Shown here: positions 36,590 to 47,479 of the stretch, piece by piece
Layout of the letters: every line of letters starts with the position of its first letter
Position numbering within the stretch: position 1 is the first letter of the stretch
Source: Cryptomeria japonica
Taxonomy: Eukaryota > Streptophyta > Pinopsida > Cupressales > Cupressaceae
Reading direction: 5' to 3'
Assembly (NCBI RefSeq): GCF_030272615.1
Contig: NC_081414.1
Coordinates: forward strand, 577,001 to 641,000
Length of the DNA stretch: 64,000 bases
Made by a program: the position numbers and the translations under genes
The notes under the pieces: generated by a model
The model's input: only the letters and a program-made list of their open reading frames with translations
The model's database searches: none
Told to the model about the DNA's origin: nothing

Positions 36590-39500
36590 ATGGCGACTCC
36601 AAAGGCGGGAGCATCCACCAGTCGTCCAACCCTCATGAAGGAAGATCAAAAGAACGAAGAATTGGAAACCAAGATTGTGTCTAAGTGGAGCAACATTGGA
36701 GATACCAACCTGGGAAACTTCAGTGTGAAGAAGTTTCGAGAGGTCCCTTACATTGGCAAGCCGTCACCTGTCGCAAGGAGGATAATTGAAAGTGGCATCA
36801 TTAAGGCGGCCGGCTGTGCTCGCCATTATGATCCACAGTCCAGATCGATAGTGTCCAAGGAAGGAGACACTTTTGCTTATCTTTCAGAGGAAGCTATCAG
36901 TGAAGCTCTTCACTTGCCAGAACATAAAGATATGATTTATAAAAGCTTAGAAGGAGCCAGGTCCATGTACGAAGATGATCCAGACACTTGCCTAAGCATC
37001 ATCAATAAGAATTGGTTACTCAAGAGTCGTCCTCGCTTGAGCAAGATTCCGAACACACCACATAGGATCGACTTCCAGGAGGAGTACAGAGATTTGATAA
37101 CATTACTCAACCGAGTTACAGGGGCTCCTCAAGCCTTCTATTTTGAGAAGTGGATGTTCTACTTCATCCAAGTGATAGTTCAGGGAAAAGGAACAATCCA
37201 TTGGGCTAGAATGATTAGCCATTGCTTGGACGTACAGTTAAGGAGATTGAAGGCTACCAAGTCTTTCCACATGAGTTCATACATCATATATGCCTTGATC
37301 AGGAGCTTTGAGTATGCAGGACTACCTCACAGAGGAGTGATCGGAAGAGGGCCCGGGGAAGTCAGAGTTTGTGATTCCTATGTTCACTTGCATCATCCGC
37401 CAGGAAGTAACTACAAGTTAGTCAATGATACCTTCACGATGAACATCACCAGGACATTGCAAGGCGGGATTCACAACCGGCTATCTCAGGATGCACAAGA
37501 ACTTGTAAAGAGGTACGGTGCATGGTTTATCCAATTCCAGAAATTTACATATATTAGAGTTCATGGATGTCCTTCACCTCCCTACATGTTGCCAAGATAT
37601 CCGACAGACAGAATAGTGTTACTTGAGGTAACAAGACAGTTGGCAGCTTATGTGAAAGCATTCAGACACAGACATGGAAATGGAGTTCCTGTGCCTATCA
37701 TATTAGGGAATTCAGTTGAGGTATGTCCTAATGCTCTAGCTATGGATGATGCAGAGAAAGAGTTAGCTTTATATTCATTTTCATTCTTTGCCTTGAGAGA
37801 GAGCTTTGATCCATATGGGTATATAGAGGAGACAGTTGGAAGAAAATATAAGCATGAGTTTCAAATAGAGGACTTTGTGATGAATCTCTTGGATGACCTT
37901 GAAGTGAAAAGAAAGATGCATTCTAGATTGCCTTTAGACTTTATCAGAAAATGCAAAATTTACAGAGTGGCCGACCAAGCTCAGGACAGTGGCAGACATC
38001 TCCAGTCATCTTATGATCGAGAAAGCAAATCAGTGAGGCTAGATTGGAATGAACCCGAGGTTGTGGATCTAGATGCTTTGATGGCTCCAGTCTTGTCTTG
38101 TACTCGCAGATGGGTTGATGTGCAGCATCAGAAGTTGAGAGAGCAAGGCATATCTATGACTTTCACTTTGGAAGAAAGACCAGTTGAAGGAGGAGCAAGT
38201 GTAAGTGAGGGTAATCCTAATCCCAGAAATACAAGCGAAGGCAACCTTCGAAGTGTAAGTGAGGGCAATCCCCCTCCAAGAGGCTCGAAGAGGAAAGAGA
38301 GACCTGAGAAAAGAGAATCTTCCAAGAAGAAGCAAGAGGCCAACCGAGATCGTTCATCTGGCACATCTTCTCGACTTGAGAAGAGGACACTTGAGATAGA
38401 AGAGTCTATGGAATCAATGGTACAGAACAATAAAGAAGGACAGGCACCTCGAAGGTCACCAAGTGGGTCTCTCCAAGCTAATGAGCTACATGAAGATAAG
38501 GAAGATAATGAAGTAACATCTCCTCTCAGAGAAGAAGAAACATTGCCTAATGAGATACAGGTTAGAGAAACAAGATCTGCCATTCGAGATTGGTTAAAGG
38601 AGAGACTAACAAGGGTGATTGTGATCGAGGACGAAGATAATGTGATTGATTTAGAGAGCCTTGTTGGAAATTCCCAAGAAATGACAGAGAAGAGGAAGGC
38701 TACTAGGATGTCCAAGATGATCAGAGATGAGACAGGATCCAGGAAATTACAGATAGCTACACCAGCAGTGGACAAGTATGAAGGTGAGATCCTCGCAGAG
38801 GAATATGATGTAGAGACATTTGAGCTTGGTCCACTCACAGCCGAGCAGACGTTGGATGATGCCACTGATTCATTTGAGGCACTTAAGGACAAGCTTAGAG
38901 AAGAAATGGAAAAGAATAGGAAGCTTGAGCAAGAGGTCAGTGCTTGGAGGGGCTACTTTAGCCATCTCAATCAGCCTTTGAGACGTCAGGATCCAGCAGT
39001 ATCTCCTACACAGGCACGTCCCCTTGAATCAGTTGGCGAGGCAGAGAGAGTCAGGAGTTTGGTTCAGCTTATGAGCTCTTGGATTGACAAATCCCATACA
39101 GTTGCTATTGAATTTGCAACAAGGATGATGCAGACCATTCACCGAGCTATTCAAGTTCTTGAGGTCATCCACAACCTAATGATAACTGTAGCTGCTTTTG
39201 CTCATACTAAGGATGTTATCATTCCTGTCTTGCAAGTAATCAGACAAACATCAAGGAAGGTCCTAGCACAAGAAAAGATAATGGATGGAGGACCTCATAG
39301 TTTACTCCAATGGTCAACTTTACTCCAGATGAAGGAAGTTCTTTTTGAGGACATCAGTAACAAATGCAATCAAGCTGAAGAGATTATCCATCCGATCCAG
39401 GACAAAGTGTTCGAAGTATTATGTGCTATTCTTGGCAGGAGGATTGCAGTTGAGACAGATGTGGATTTGCAAGAATTAGAAGATAGAGTCAAGGTCATCT

Positions 39501-39769
39501 TTTGCAAAGATGAGAATGTTATTACAAATGAGCAACGGGATCAGATGTTTGCCACCATGCTCTTGATTGAGAAGATCAAAGAACTTGAACCTGGATGGGA
39601 CGTTGCTCTTCTCAGGGCTTTCGATCAGGTCATCCACTTGGAGGAACGAATGAAGAATCTTCTCGAGATTCCAATTGCTGAGATTGAAGGAATCGTGTCT
39701 AGATTCATTGCATATGCTAAAAAGGAGCATTGGAAAGGGAATAAGATTCTAGATGAGAGGTTGTTATAG
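36590..39769 (+). CDS. Intact LTR-embedded accessory protein, 1059 aa (function unknown)
   Basis: The frame is open from 36545 (1074 codons). I prefer the ATG at 36590 (MATPKAG) because it follows a predicted intron end. Residue numbers count from 36545. N-terminal half (about 40-400): globular, with YLSEEAISEALHLP, NKNWLLKS, DLITLLNRVTGAPQAFYF, a W..MI..CL......FHMSSYI block and FTYIRVHG...MLPRYPTD, all shared with the three decayed relatives. Middle (about 549-610): three SEGN repeats and a basic stretch, SKRKERPEKRESSKKK, a likely nuclear signal. Then an acidic part, a coiled-coil segment (about 777-806) and a helical C-terminal domain. No RT, integrase, protease, zinc finger or transmembrane segment is seen. 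The N-terminal part resembles transposon-encoded proteins of plants with no assigned reaction. Intactness over more than 1000 codons suggests a young insertion or recent function. Confidence 0.85.
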   Translation: MATPKAGASTSRPTLMKEDQKNEELETKIVSKWSNIGDTNLGNFSVKKFREVPYIGKPSPVARRIIESGIIKAAGCARHYDPQSRSIVSKEGDTFAYLSEEAISEALHLPEHKDMIYKSLEGARSMYEDDPDTCLSIINKNWLLKSRPRLSKIPNTPHRIDFQEEYRDLITLLNRVTGAPQAFYFEKWMFYFIQVIVQGKGTIHWARMISHCLDVQLRRLKATKSFHMSSYIIYALIRSFEYAGLPHRGVIGRGPGEVRVCDSYVHLHHPPGSNYKLVNDTFTMNITRTLQGGIHNRLSQDAQELVKRYGAWFIQFQKFTYIRVHGCPSPPYMLPRYPTDRIVLLEVTRQLAAYVKAFRHRHGNGVPVPIILGNSVEVCPNALAMDDAEKELALYSFSFFALRESFDPYGYIEETVGRKYKHEFQIEDFVMNLLDDLEVKRKMHSRLPLDFIRKCKIYRVADQAQDSGRHLQSSYDRESKSVRLDWNEPEVVDLDALMAPVLSCTRRWVDVQHQKLREQGISMTFTLEERPVEGGASVSEGNPNPRNTSEGNLRSVSEGNPPPRGSKRKERPEKRESSKKKQEANRDRSSGTSSRLEKRTLEIEESMESMVQNNKEGQAPRRSPSGSLQANELHEDKEDNEVTSPLREEETLPNEIQVRETRSAIRDWLKERLTRVIVIEDEDNVIDLESLVGNSQEMTEKRKATRMSKMIRDETGSRKLQIATPAVDKYEGEILAEEYDVETFELGPLTAEQTLDDATDSFEALKDKLREEMEKNRKLEQEVSAWRGYFSHLNQPLRRQDPAVSPTQARPLESVGEAERVRSLVQLMSSWIDKSHTVAIEFATRMMQTIHRAIQVLEVIHNLMITVAAFAHTKDVIIPVLQVIRQTSRKVLAQEKIMDGGPHSLLQWSTLLQMKEVLFEDISNKCNQAEEIIHPIQDKVFEVLCAILGRRIAVETDVDLQELEDRVKVIFCKDENVITNEQRDQMFATMLLIEKIKELEPGWDVALLRAFDQVIHLEERMKNLLEIPIAEIEGIVSRFIAYAKKEHWKGNKILDERLL

Positions 39770-39962
39770 ATGTTGTGGCATCTTAATTGTCATTGGTCTA
39801 TGTCTCCTAGATTTTCATGCCAAATTTAATATTTGGCTATGCATTTAATATTGTTCAGTAAAAAGGGGGCTATTTGTAATAAACCCTAATTAGGGTTTAG
39901 GTGCCATAATCTTGGCCATTGATCTTCTTTTGATCTGGACCGTTCATTGTAATTGAGGATGC

Positions 39963-39970
39963 TATATATA
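39963..39970 (+). promoter_or_regulatory. LTR TATA box downstream of the ORF
   Basis: TATATATA in gatgctatatataccctc, as in the 3289 element, so the ORF lies in U3. AATAAAA follows at about 40117, a plausible poly(A) signal in R. Confidence 0.55.
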
Positions 39971-41513
39971 CCCTCATTCCTTTTCATTTTGTCATTAGAT
40001 ATCAGCATTAGTGATTAGAGATTAGCAATTTGATAGAAGCAAGTATTTTGTAGCAAGATTGAGCTTTGAAGAAGGAATTTCAAACAATTGTTGTTCATGA
40101 TGGCTTTGAGATCAATAAAATATTGAAGCTATGGTGTTTTATTGCAATTCTTATGGTTATCTTCATGGTTGTTTACTTTCTTGAATCATTCTCAGTCAAA
40201 GTAGGATTTAAGTTTGAAGGACTAAGTGTTGGGCTTGATCTTTGGTGAGATTCATATTCCAAACCACTAGCTTCTTGCTGATTGTAGGAACGCCTTGCGT
40301 GGTCAACTGGATAAACTTGAATCACTCAAACCTTCAATCATTGTTGTATCTTGGATATGTGCCTTTGTGGTAGTGTCTATGATCCTTGGTGAATTGAAAA
40401 TCATTTGTTACCTTAGAAGATCGCATCAATTTCAATTGAGTTGTTATTTTATGGCAATATTGAAGTTGGTAGAATCTTGCCAAGTCTCGTCCACATTGAG
40501 TCATTCTTAGGGTTAGATTAGACCAGATCTCTTGCAAGCCCTACTCTTTTGATCTTTTTTGAGAATTCGTTTAGTTTAGGAAATTCTGCTTCGGAAACGT
40601 AAGGCCCCTCGATGACACAGCAATCACAACGACCACTGGTGCTTATCCACACGTAGAGACCCTACTTAAAAGAACATTGAAGTCACCCTAACTGATCCTT
40701 CTTGCGATATCTTCTGCAGTTAGAGATTTTATTCAAGAGAGGATAAGGTACCCTTGGGTATTTTATTCTGTGTATGATTGTGTACAAAATACACGTCAAC
40801 AGAACCTAGAACTTGTCTTACCCGCTGGGCTAAGTTGTTTCGCTGTGATTTCAAAGAAGAGATTGGTGATACAATTTCCCTTTTGAGTAGAATCATGGGT
40901 TTAGAGCATTCAAATGTCTTTGAACCATGGATGTATTAGTTCATCGTACTTATCAGACAGTCTCAACACATCTTTTGGGGTGAAATCATTAGTGATGCTA
41001 TGTGTGAGCAGCTTGCCAGAGTTACCACCACTTTGACGTTCTACATGAACTCATACTTTGTATGTATAGTAGCATCACTCAGACACTTTCCCGGTCTTTC
41101 TACCAAGGGTGATCGCTCGCTTGTGCCTATGTGGGATTACTATGATCAGTTGCCTTTGAGACCTAGCAAATTGCATTACAGGAGAGTCCAGGATGCTTTC
41201 TATGGCCACTACATGTGTCTATTTGACAGAACATTGAGGAACAAAAGAGTGTCAAATGCTGCATGGGAGAAAGATAATGAGTATGGGTGTCTTTTATTTC
41301 AATTCCCAACATTTACTTATTTGAGAGTTGGATGCTATAGTGGGCAGCCATACATGCTTCCAAGATATCCAACCGACAAAATCATTCTTATGGAATTGGG
41401 AAGACAACTCATGGCAATTCATGCACAACAATCAGTTTGACATAAGGTTGGGATGGGGATATCTTCTAATAACCCATTGCAGATTGGTCAATATTCTCTC
41501 ATGACATCCACGA

Positions 41514-43252
41514 TGAAATGTCCCTTTCTATGGTATATAATAATAAATTAAAATATTAAAATATATATATTAATAAAATAAAATACAAAAATCTATATAA
41601 TAATAAATAGAATATGATATATATATATATATATATTTTCAAATTAAAAGATTGATATTAATTGGTGCCTTATTTCCTTGTGCTGCCAGCCGTAACTTTC
41701 ACAAGGGAACCCCAGCACTTAGAGGAGACAATTTCTGACAAGAGATCTCTCTTGTCTGACTTTGTTAGATTTTATTAAGGCTTGGGGAATTTCTTTAACT
41801 AACCGTGTATTTCTCTATCACAAACATCGCAGCCCTATGAAAATCATTTTAAACAATCAAGAGTTAATAAAGATAACAGCGATTCATAAAACAAATGAAT
41901 TTAATAAAAAATTAAATTAAAGTAAGAGTTTTTCGGGGAAGCAACTGAAAGGTTTTGAATTAAAAATAATTTATCAAAGGCAGCAATTGTTTGAAAAGGG
42001 TATGACCGTTTGCCCATTGAGGAGGGGATATTTAATAAGAACACATGGAACAAGAAAATAGGAAAAAATACGAAGATAATCTCTCCAGTTTGCCAGCAAA
42101 GAAGAAAGAATAAGGATTGGGTCTGCCGGTAGATAAAAAGAATAATACGAGCAGTGACAGGTTTGAACTCAGAATATCTACGACCCTCCGATTTAACATT
42201 AAATATGTTAGCCAATATTTTATATATATGCTAAAATCTTATATAAATATTTCTGGATATAAATCATTGTGACAGTATTAATTAGATTGATAACATCAAT
42301 CAAATATAAAGTTAAAAGGGCAAATAACATACAGTTATTTAAACAACATTAAAATGGCAATACTGTTAGATCCAACATATATTCAATCGATGCATGAATC
42401 TAAGTGTATATAAAAGACAAATCAAATTCAGTCTGTACAAACTATTGTAATACTATTAAATCATACAATGCTAATAATGAAAGGCATAATATAATAAATA
42501 TAATAATAAATGATTAATACTGATGCAAAGTAGCATTAAAAAAAATGCATTAATGACAATCTAACATAAGGCACTAATATAATATAATGTGGTAACTATA
42601 TCAGGTATAAGTGAATAAGATGAATTGAATAATAATATCGCAAAGGTTCATTGAATGCGGGGGACTCTTTCTTAAGTACGTTACTCCATGATGGATGCCT
42701 AACACCTGCCACATGGAGCCAAGAGGGGTGAAGCATCTGCTCTTGGGCTTAAGGAGAGATGGTGGTTGTGATGAGGGGGAACGGCAATAGAACACCTCGC
42801 TGGGTACGCCACTCCATGATGGATGTCTAGCACCTGCCATATGGAGCCAAGGGGGATATGGTATTCTGCCCTTGGGCCTAGGAGGGATGGTTTCTTGGAC
42901 ACCCTATCCAACTAGCCTGCCCTAGTGTAATTAAGAATTGGATATTAAGAAGAGCAACTAATCTATAATCTGACTTTATCTAACAAATCAGATTGTACCT
43001 AACAAATATAACAATCTTAATTTGTCTAATAGATCTCACACTAATGGTAATTAATACATTAAGATGTACAACTCTCAATATACTTTTTAGTATGTGTTCT
43101 AGTTTTAATAAGTATTGTTTTATATATATCTTCTCTGGTTTTTATGCAGGAAAACAGTAAACAGAGGTATTTTCCATAACTTAACTTATTTATTTTAGAT
43201 TTGGGTAAATTTGGGTTAAATCTTAAGGCATAACTAACTAGGGGACACTACA
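41514..43252 (+). mobile_element. 1.74-kb solo LTR
   Basis: Begins TGAAATGTCCC, ends AGGGGACACTACA, perfect TSD CACGA (41509-41513, 43253-43257). No coding part. Contains an (AT)n run at 41613-41636 and two imperfect tandem units of about 125 bp at 42675-42895. Its end is like that of the solo LTR at 53594-54928. It interrupts the accessory ORF of the 8.1-kb LTR. Confidence 0.87.
42675..42895. repeat. Two imperfect tandem units inside the solo LTR
   Basis: Shared blocks: actccatgatggatg, cacctgcca, atggagccaag and cttgggc, first near 42684-42750 and again near 42808-42880. Confidence 0.65.
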
Positions 43253-45737
43253 CACGAAGGCTAGAGCAATGGAGATTGAGATGCAGGAGATCAAACTCAA
43301 AAGGTTCAAACCGAGAGCAGATTTTGATTAGAGGGGCATGAAGGAAAGGATTAAAAGATCCTTTATCCATGTGCATCGCATAGAGGACTTCTGGATTGAT
43401 CTTCGCACAGAAGAGGAGATCCGTAGGATGGACTATTGCAGGCTCACACTTGAGCAAATTGTTGATTTGAACCTTGCTAGCATTCCTGAAGGAATGGTTG
43501 ATGATGGGAATGTACTCGATTCCGAGTATGTTGAAAAAAGAGTCGAGGAAGCACCACTTCCATCGATTCAATGGTCACAGAAGGAATGTACTTCCATTCT
43601 TGATAGATTTTAGCCTGTCTTAGCTAACACCAATGCTCTGCTCAAAAGCAATGGCGTTAGACTCATCAAAATCAAGATTGGAAAAGAAGATGATTCTACA
43701 GGGTCTATCGGACGCAAGTCTGAAATTAGAGTTGATAACAAGGAAGGTGGTTCCTCTTCTACTACAAGGATCAAGCTGAAAGTTAGCGAAGCAATGGTGA
43801 TTCCTCCCGAAGAAGTGACAGTGAAAGGGATAGAGAAACCACAGCTTCATATTCCTGTCATTGCTCTTGAAGATCCAGAAGAAGAGCAACAAGAAGATGA
43901 TGCTCCTATGTCCACAACCTCGGAGTCACCTCTTGAAGTTCCTTCTCAAATCCCTTTGGATTTGCCTATGTCTCCTTTTGAGACATATGTGGATTCTTTC
44001 TCCACCATCCACATTGATCCCGTTCCATTAAGTATGAATGCAGAGAGTGTCATTCCAATTTCGGCAACAAAACCATCTCTTGATCACACATAGGAAGATT
44101 TGCAAAATATCTTTGAGGATAACCGTACCCATGTCTCTTTGCCTGGCTTGTCATTATCGGAGATTGATACTTCTACTTCTGGTTTTGACAAATTCATGTT
44201 GCAGGCATCACATCCTCCAGTGACTGAATGGGCCATGGTTGCTGTTCAGATAGAAACCTCTCCCAGGGTGACCACTATAGTTCAAATAGAAACTGCTTCT
44301 TCCCTACCTCCAGCTGCTTCTTAGGCAAATTCAATGGCCTTACCTGCACGACTAAGCTCTTTCACTCGTAAGAGAAAGAAGCAAGAGATTTCTCCTGACA
44401 TCATAGATTTTCAGCAACTCAAACAAATTAAACCCAAGGTTGCTAAAAAAGCTAAAACAATTTTGAGAGTGACAGCTGACAGCAACAAGATGAAAGTTGC
44501 AGAGATCGTTGAACCAATGGTAGATAAGCCACATGAAGAGATGCAAGCTTCTGACTACAAAATCACCAAGGTGGAGCTTGGTAAACAAACACATGCAGTT
44601 TTCATGCATGATGCTCATCATTCAGTGACTTCATTGGTGCAATGATACGATGAACTCCTAACGAAGAAAGACAAGCCGGAGGAAGAGAATTTGCAACTCA
44701 TTTCAGTTATTCAGAAGATCACCAAGTCTTCTGAAGAAGGGACCAATCCTTCGACTTCTTTCAATACCAACGAATCAGTTCAGGAAATTGAAAGAGCTGC
44801 TTAGAAAGCGCAAGCACTAGATTCTTTGGTAGATCAAATTATTGATCTATGTGTTCGAGTCTTGGAGGAGGTTTTCAAGTCGATGGTCGAGCTGGAAATG
44901 ATCAAAGAGTAGTTGAATCAGACTTTTGCAATGTTCAAACAAAATTTGGAGAAGGTTGAAAGTAGCTTGAAAGTTTGGCACAAGATGCCACAGGAAAAGC
45001 TGAAAGTTTTACAAGGGAATGGCATCCTTCCTACTAGAACCATGTATCTAGAATTTGGAGAACTTGTAGAAAATAAATCCGTTGTCCTGAAATCACTTAT
45101 TGAAGAAATTGATGATACTTTGGGATTGCGCATGGAAGTGTTGCAAGATATTGTTTTTCATTGTGAGAAAGTTTCTTGTAAAATTGTATATCAGAATGTG
45201 GAGTTGTTGCCAAAAGAAGATGTTCTTTCAGATTTGAGAAGGAAGATTCAACAGGAATGTCAGGATGAACAATTTTCAGTTGCATTAATCCAAACCTTGG
45301 CGAAGTACCAATTTTTTTTGGAGGAAATCCAGGCTACTCTTGAGAAGCATGATTCTGCGATTCTTAGTTACAGTGATACCATTGTCAAAACAATGATTGT
45401 TGCTAAGAACACCCATGAGCCAAATCCTGATGACCTACAAGGAATTATCCAGAGGTTTGAAGAATACATGGCCAGACATGCTACCGTATAAGTGTTTTCA
45501 ACACTTAATTTATATTTCAGAATTGTAATTTCATGATCGTAGTTTTTCTTTTGACAAGTTTACTTGTAGAAACACTTCTGTAATTTTGAGTTGATCACTT
45601 GCATTTTTGTAAATACAAGTAAGCTGATTACAAGTCAATTTAGAATAGGACTTGTAATTTTGAATAAGTCATAGTTAGTTGTTGAAAAGGTCCAAGTTAA
45701 TTGGAATCCTCCCTTCTTTTTCTCAAGACTCCTCTCC

Positions 45738-45745
45738 TATAAATA
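45738..45745 (+). promoter_or_regulatory. LTR TATA box of the 8.1-kb LTR
   Basis: TATAAATA in ctcctataaatacttg, after the ORF end and about 790 bp from the LTR end, again placing the ORF in U3. Confidence 0.55.
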
Positions 45746-46657
45746 CTTGAGGGGGTCTATTGTATCTTTTATCTTTTTGGAAAGCAAGAAAACTCTACAG
45801 GATCTTCTACTCATAAAGACTTTAAGCTTTATAGTTGTAAATTTGCCATCTTTGAGTAATACAAAAGAAGTGAGTAATTTCAGACTTTGTTTTGAAGTCT
45901 TGCTTTGTCCATTTGTGTTCTTATGTCATTTTGGGGTATAACTTTGTGTTTACTTTGAAGATTGTATAAGGCTGCTAAAGAGAGCTTCATTTCATCTAAT
46001 TGCAGACTTTGTGTTGCAGCTAGTGGGAGTGGAATTAGTTTAAGAATTACAATTAGAGTTGAGAGGTATCTCAAGACTTTGTGTTTGTGATAAATTTTCA
46101 TATAGATTAGTTTTAGAGAGCATTCTATTTGTAGACTTTGTGCTGTTGTGTATTGCATTTGGTTCTGAAAGTTATTATTACAAAAGGTTGATAGGATCGC
46201 AGATATTCAAGACTTTGACCTTGATATTGTTTTCCCGTCCCGGAGGAAGTGACGAAAATCTTTGGATTTTTCAAGAAACTTCATTTCCTCTTTTTCATTT
46301 TATGATACAAGTTATTACTGATATTTGCTTTTAATTGCTATTCTTTTATGTGAAGAGGAAAGAATATAGTTTTTCTTTAAAGAAGAAGGAAAACCGTTAT
46401 CCCATTCATGTTAAATTAGTTTAGATAGGGGGAGCCTTCCCTTAGAATTAGGAGAGTATTTACTCACATGTTGTGGCTGAAATCGACAATTTTTATAGCT
46501 GTTGAGGTGTACAAAATTTTCAACCAACAACCTGTTAATGCTAGATACAATTGCGAGACTTAATGAATCCACGAGAGGCGGTTAATCCATGTCGCGAACC
46601 CAAGCGTTGCGTTGCACAACACAAGGAGACCAAGGGTGCACACCTTGCAACAGATGG

Positions 46658-47123
46658 GGCCATCTTATTGTAGAGTTTGACCATTCAAACTATTCAAACA
46701 AATTTTTATTTATATTGTTATATATATTTTTTATAATTAAATTTTAAATTGACATTTTTTTCTAGTTTTTGTGGGTGAAATTTTTATTTTTATTTTGTAA
46801 TATATTTTTAGAATTTTATGTTTTAAACTTAATTTTTTATAATTTTTTAAAATAATGTAATTATTTAACTTATATTAATTAATGTTATTATAAAATTTAA
46901 AATGCTATATTATAAAACATTAAAATGTTTTATGATGAAATATTTCAATTTTTTTATATACATTTTTTTGATCATTCAAAAGCAGTAGAGGGGCTGCACT
47001 CATTTATATTAATATTAATCAAAATTACAAGTATATATCATATCCGTACTTGCAGATAGCCACCATCATAGTCATAGACCTAAACTACCCAAAATGTCAC
47101 TGTGGATTACATACTTTCGTACT
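46658..47123. other. No gene seen; very AT-rich
   Basis: Between the TRIM and the next element. Long T/A runs, no repeat end recognised. Confidence 0.5.
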
Positions 47124-47442
47124 ATCATTGTTTGCCACATACGGGTAAACGATTAAATGCAGAAAGTAGATAGACAAAACATAATGAGGATATATTAAAG
47201 AACCAGTCCCTATATTAATTCAACAGTCATGTACATCAAGTGCTTATAACCTCACACCCAGATACGACTATCATGATGGCACTAAGAAGGAAAGGTATAC
47301 AATATATAATACCGGAAGGGGTGCGACCAAACGTCGCGTCCAACTGCCCTTCAGGAAGACTAACTGACTGCTGTAACCCATAATTACCGACGACAACATA
47401 ACATAATACGACAACATAACATAATGATTATTCCCGACAACA

Positions 47443-47478
47443 TCACCCCCCCAAGAAAAGAAGTCGTCTCCGGACGAC
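47443..47478 (-). other. Polypurine tract and adjacent dyad
   Basis: On the minus strand cttttcttgggggggtga abuts the 3' LTR. The perfect inverted repeat GTCGTCTCCGGACGAC (47463-47478) lies just upstream. The same dyad, as GTCGTCCGGAGACGAC, occurs at 61009-61024 before the other element's 3' LTR. Confidence 0.7.
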
Positions 47479-47479
47479 T

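Larger units (their letters stand above)
33211..40801 (+). mobile_element. 7.6-kb solo LTR carrying an intact accessory ORF
   Basis: Begins TGTTGTGACC, ends ACACGTCAACA, perfect TSD GAACC (33206-33210, 40802-40806). It sits inside the ORF of the older 8.1-kb LTR, whose reading frame resumes after it. No PBS, gag or pol and no internal direct repeat of its ends, so it is a solo LTR left by recombination. Layout: 166-bp-period dyad array (33664-35752), TATAAAGG (36087), 5'-UTR intron (36374-36581), ORF (36590-39769), second TATA box (39963), a putative poly(A) signal, end. Confidence 0.9.
32667..45491 (+). pseudogene. Accessory ORF of the 8.1-kb LTR, broken and twice interrupted
   Basis: Pieces: about 32667-33210, 40807-41437, and 43258-45491. 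The first insertion splits the codons of WIQEP / RTCLTRWAKLF; read across it, the frame aligns with NWLLKSRPRLSK of the intact ORF. Later blocks agree: DTISLLSRIMG (near 40868), W(G)EIIS...FYMNSYF (40978-41060), FPTFTYLRVG (41305) and YMLPRYPTDKIILMELGRQL (41350). After the 1.74-kb insertion come a basic-acidic middle and a long helical C-terminal part (44913-45491, 192 codons, open). Stops at 32740, 33020, 43330, 43612, 44092 and others make it non-functional. Confidence 0.75.
30824..46529 (+). mobile_element. 8.1-kb solo LTR carrying a decayed accessory ORF
   Basis: Begins TGTTGTCTG, ends CAACCAACA, flanked by CCCTG (30819-30823) and ACCTG (46530-46534), a TSD with one change. It interrupts a TRIM LTR that continues exactly on the far side, which independently fixes the ends. 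Without its two insertions (33211-40801 and 41514-43252 with their TSD copies) it is about 6.4 kb; without only the larger one, 8.1 kb. No PBS, gag or pol is present. Contents: dyad array, TATA-like box (31975), 5' splice site (32041), broken ORF, second TATA box (45738). Confidence 0.88.
30567..46652 (-). mobile_element. TRIM (375 bp net), outer shell of nest 2
   Basis: Two 159-bp LTRs: 30567-30725, and 30783-30823 joined to 46535-46652. Both start TGTTAGAA and end CCTTGCAACA. The internal part is only 57 bp (30726-30782). On the minus strand, TGGTATTAGAAC next to the right LTR resembles the initiator-Met PBS TGGTATCAGAGC, and ctggggggggat at the other side is the polypurine tract. The TSD GATGG is perfect (30562-30566, 46653-46657). 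The second LTR is split by the 8.1-kb solo LTR. Confidence 0.88.

Noticed and set aside
38069..38892. Long minus-strand frames opposite the intact ORF
   Set aside because: Shadow frames of a Ser/Glu-rich coding region; no domain, no homologous counterpart in the related ORFs.
33211..40801. A complete small retrotransposon rather than a solo LTR
   Set aside because: No second copy of its ends, PBS, gag or pol inside. The 3289 element shows that this ORF layout belongs to an LTR.
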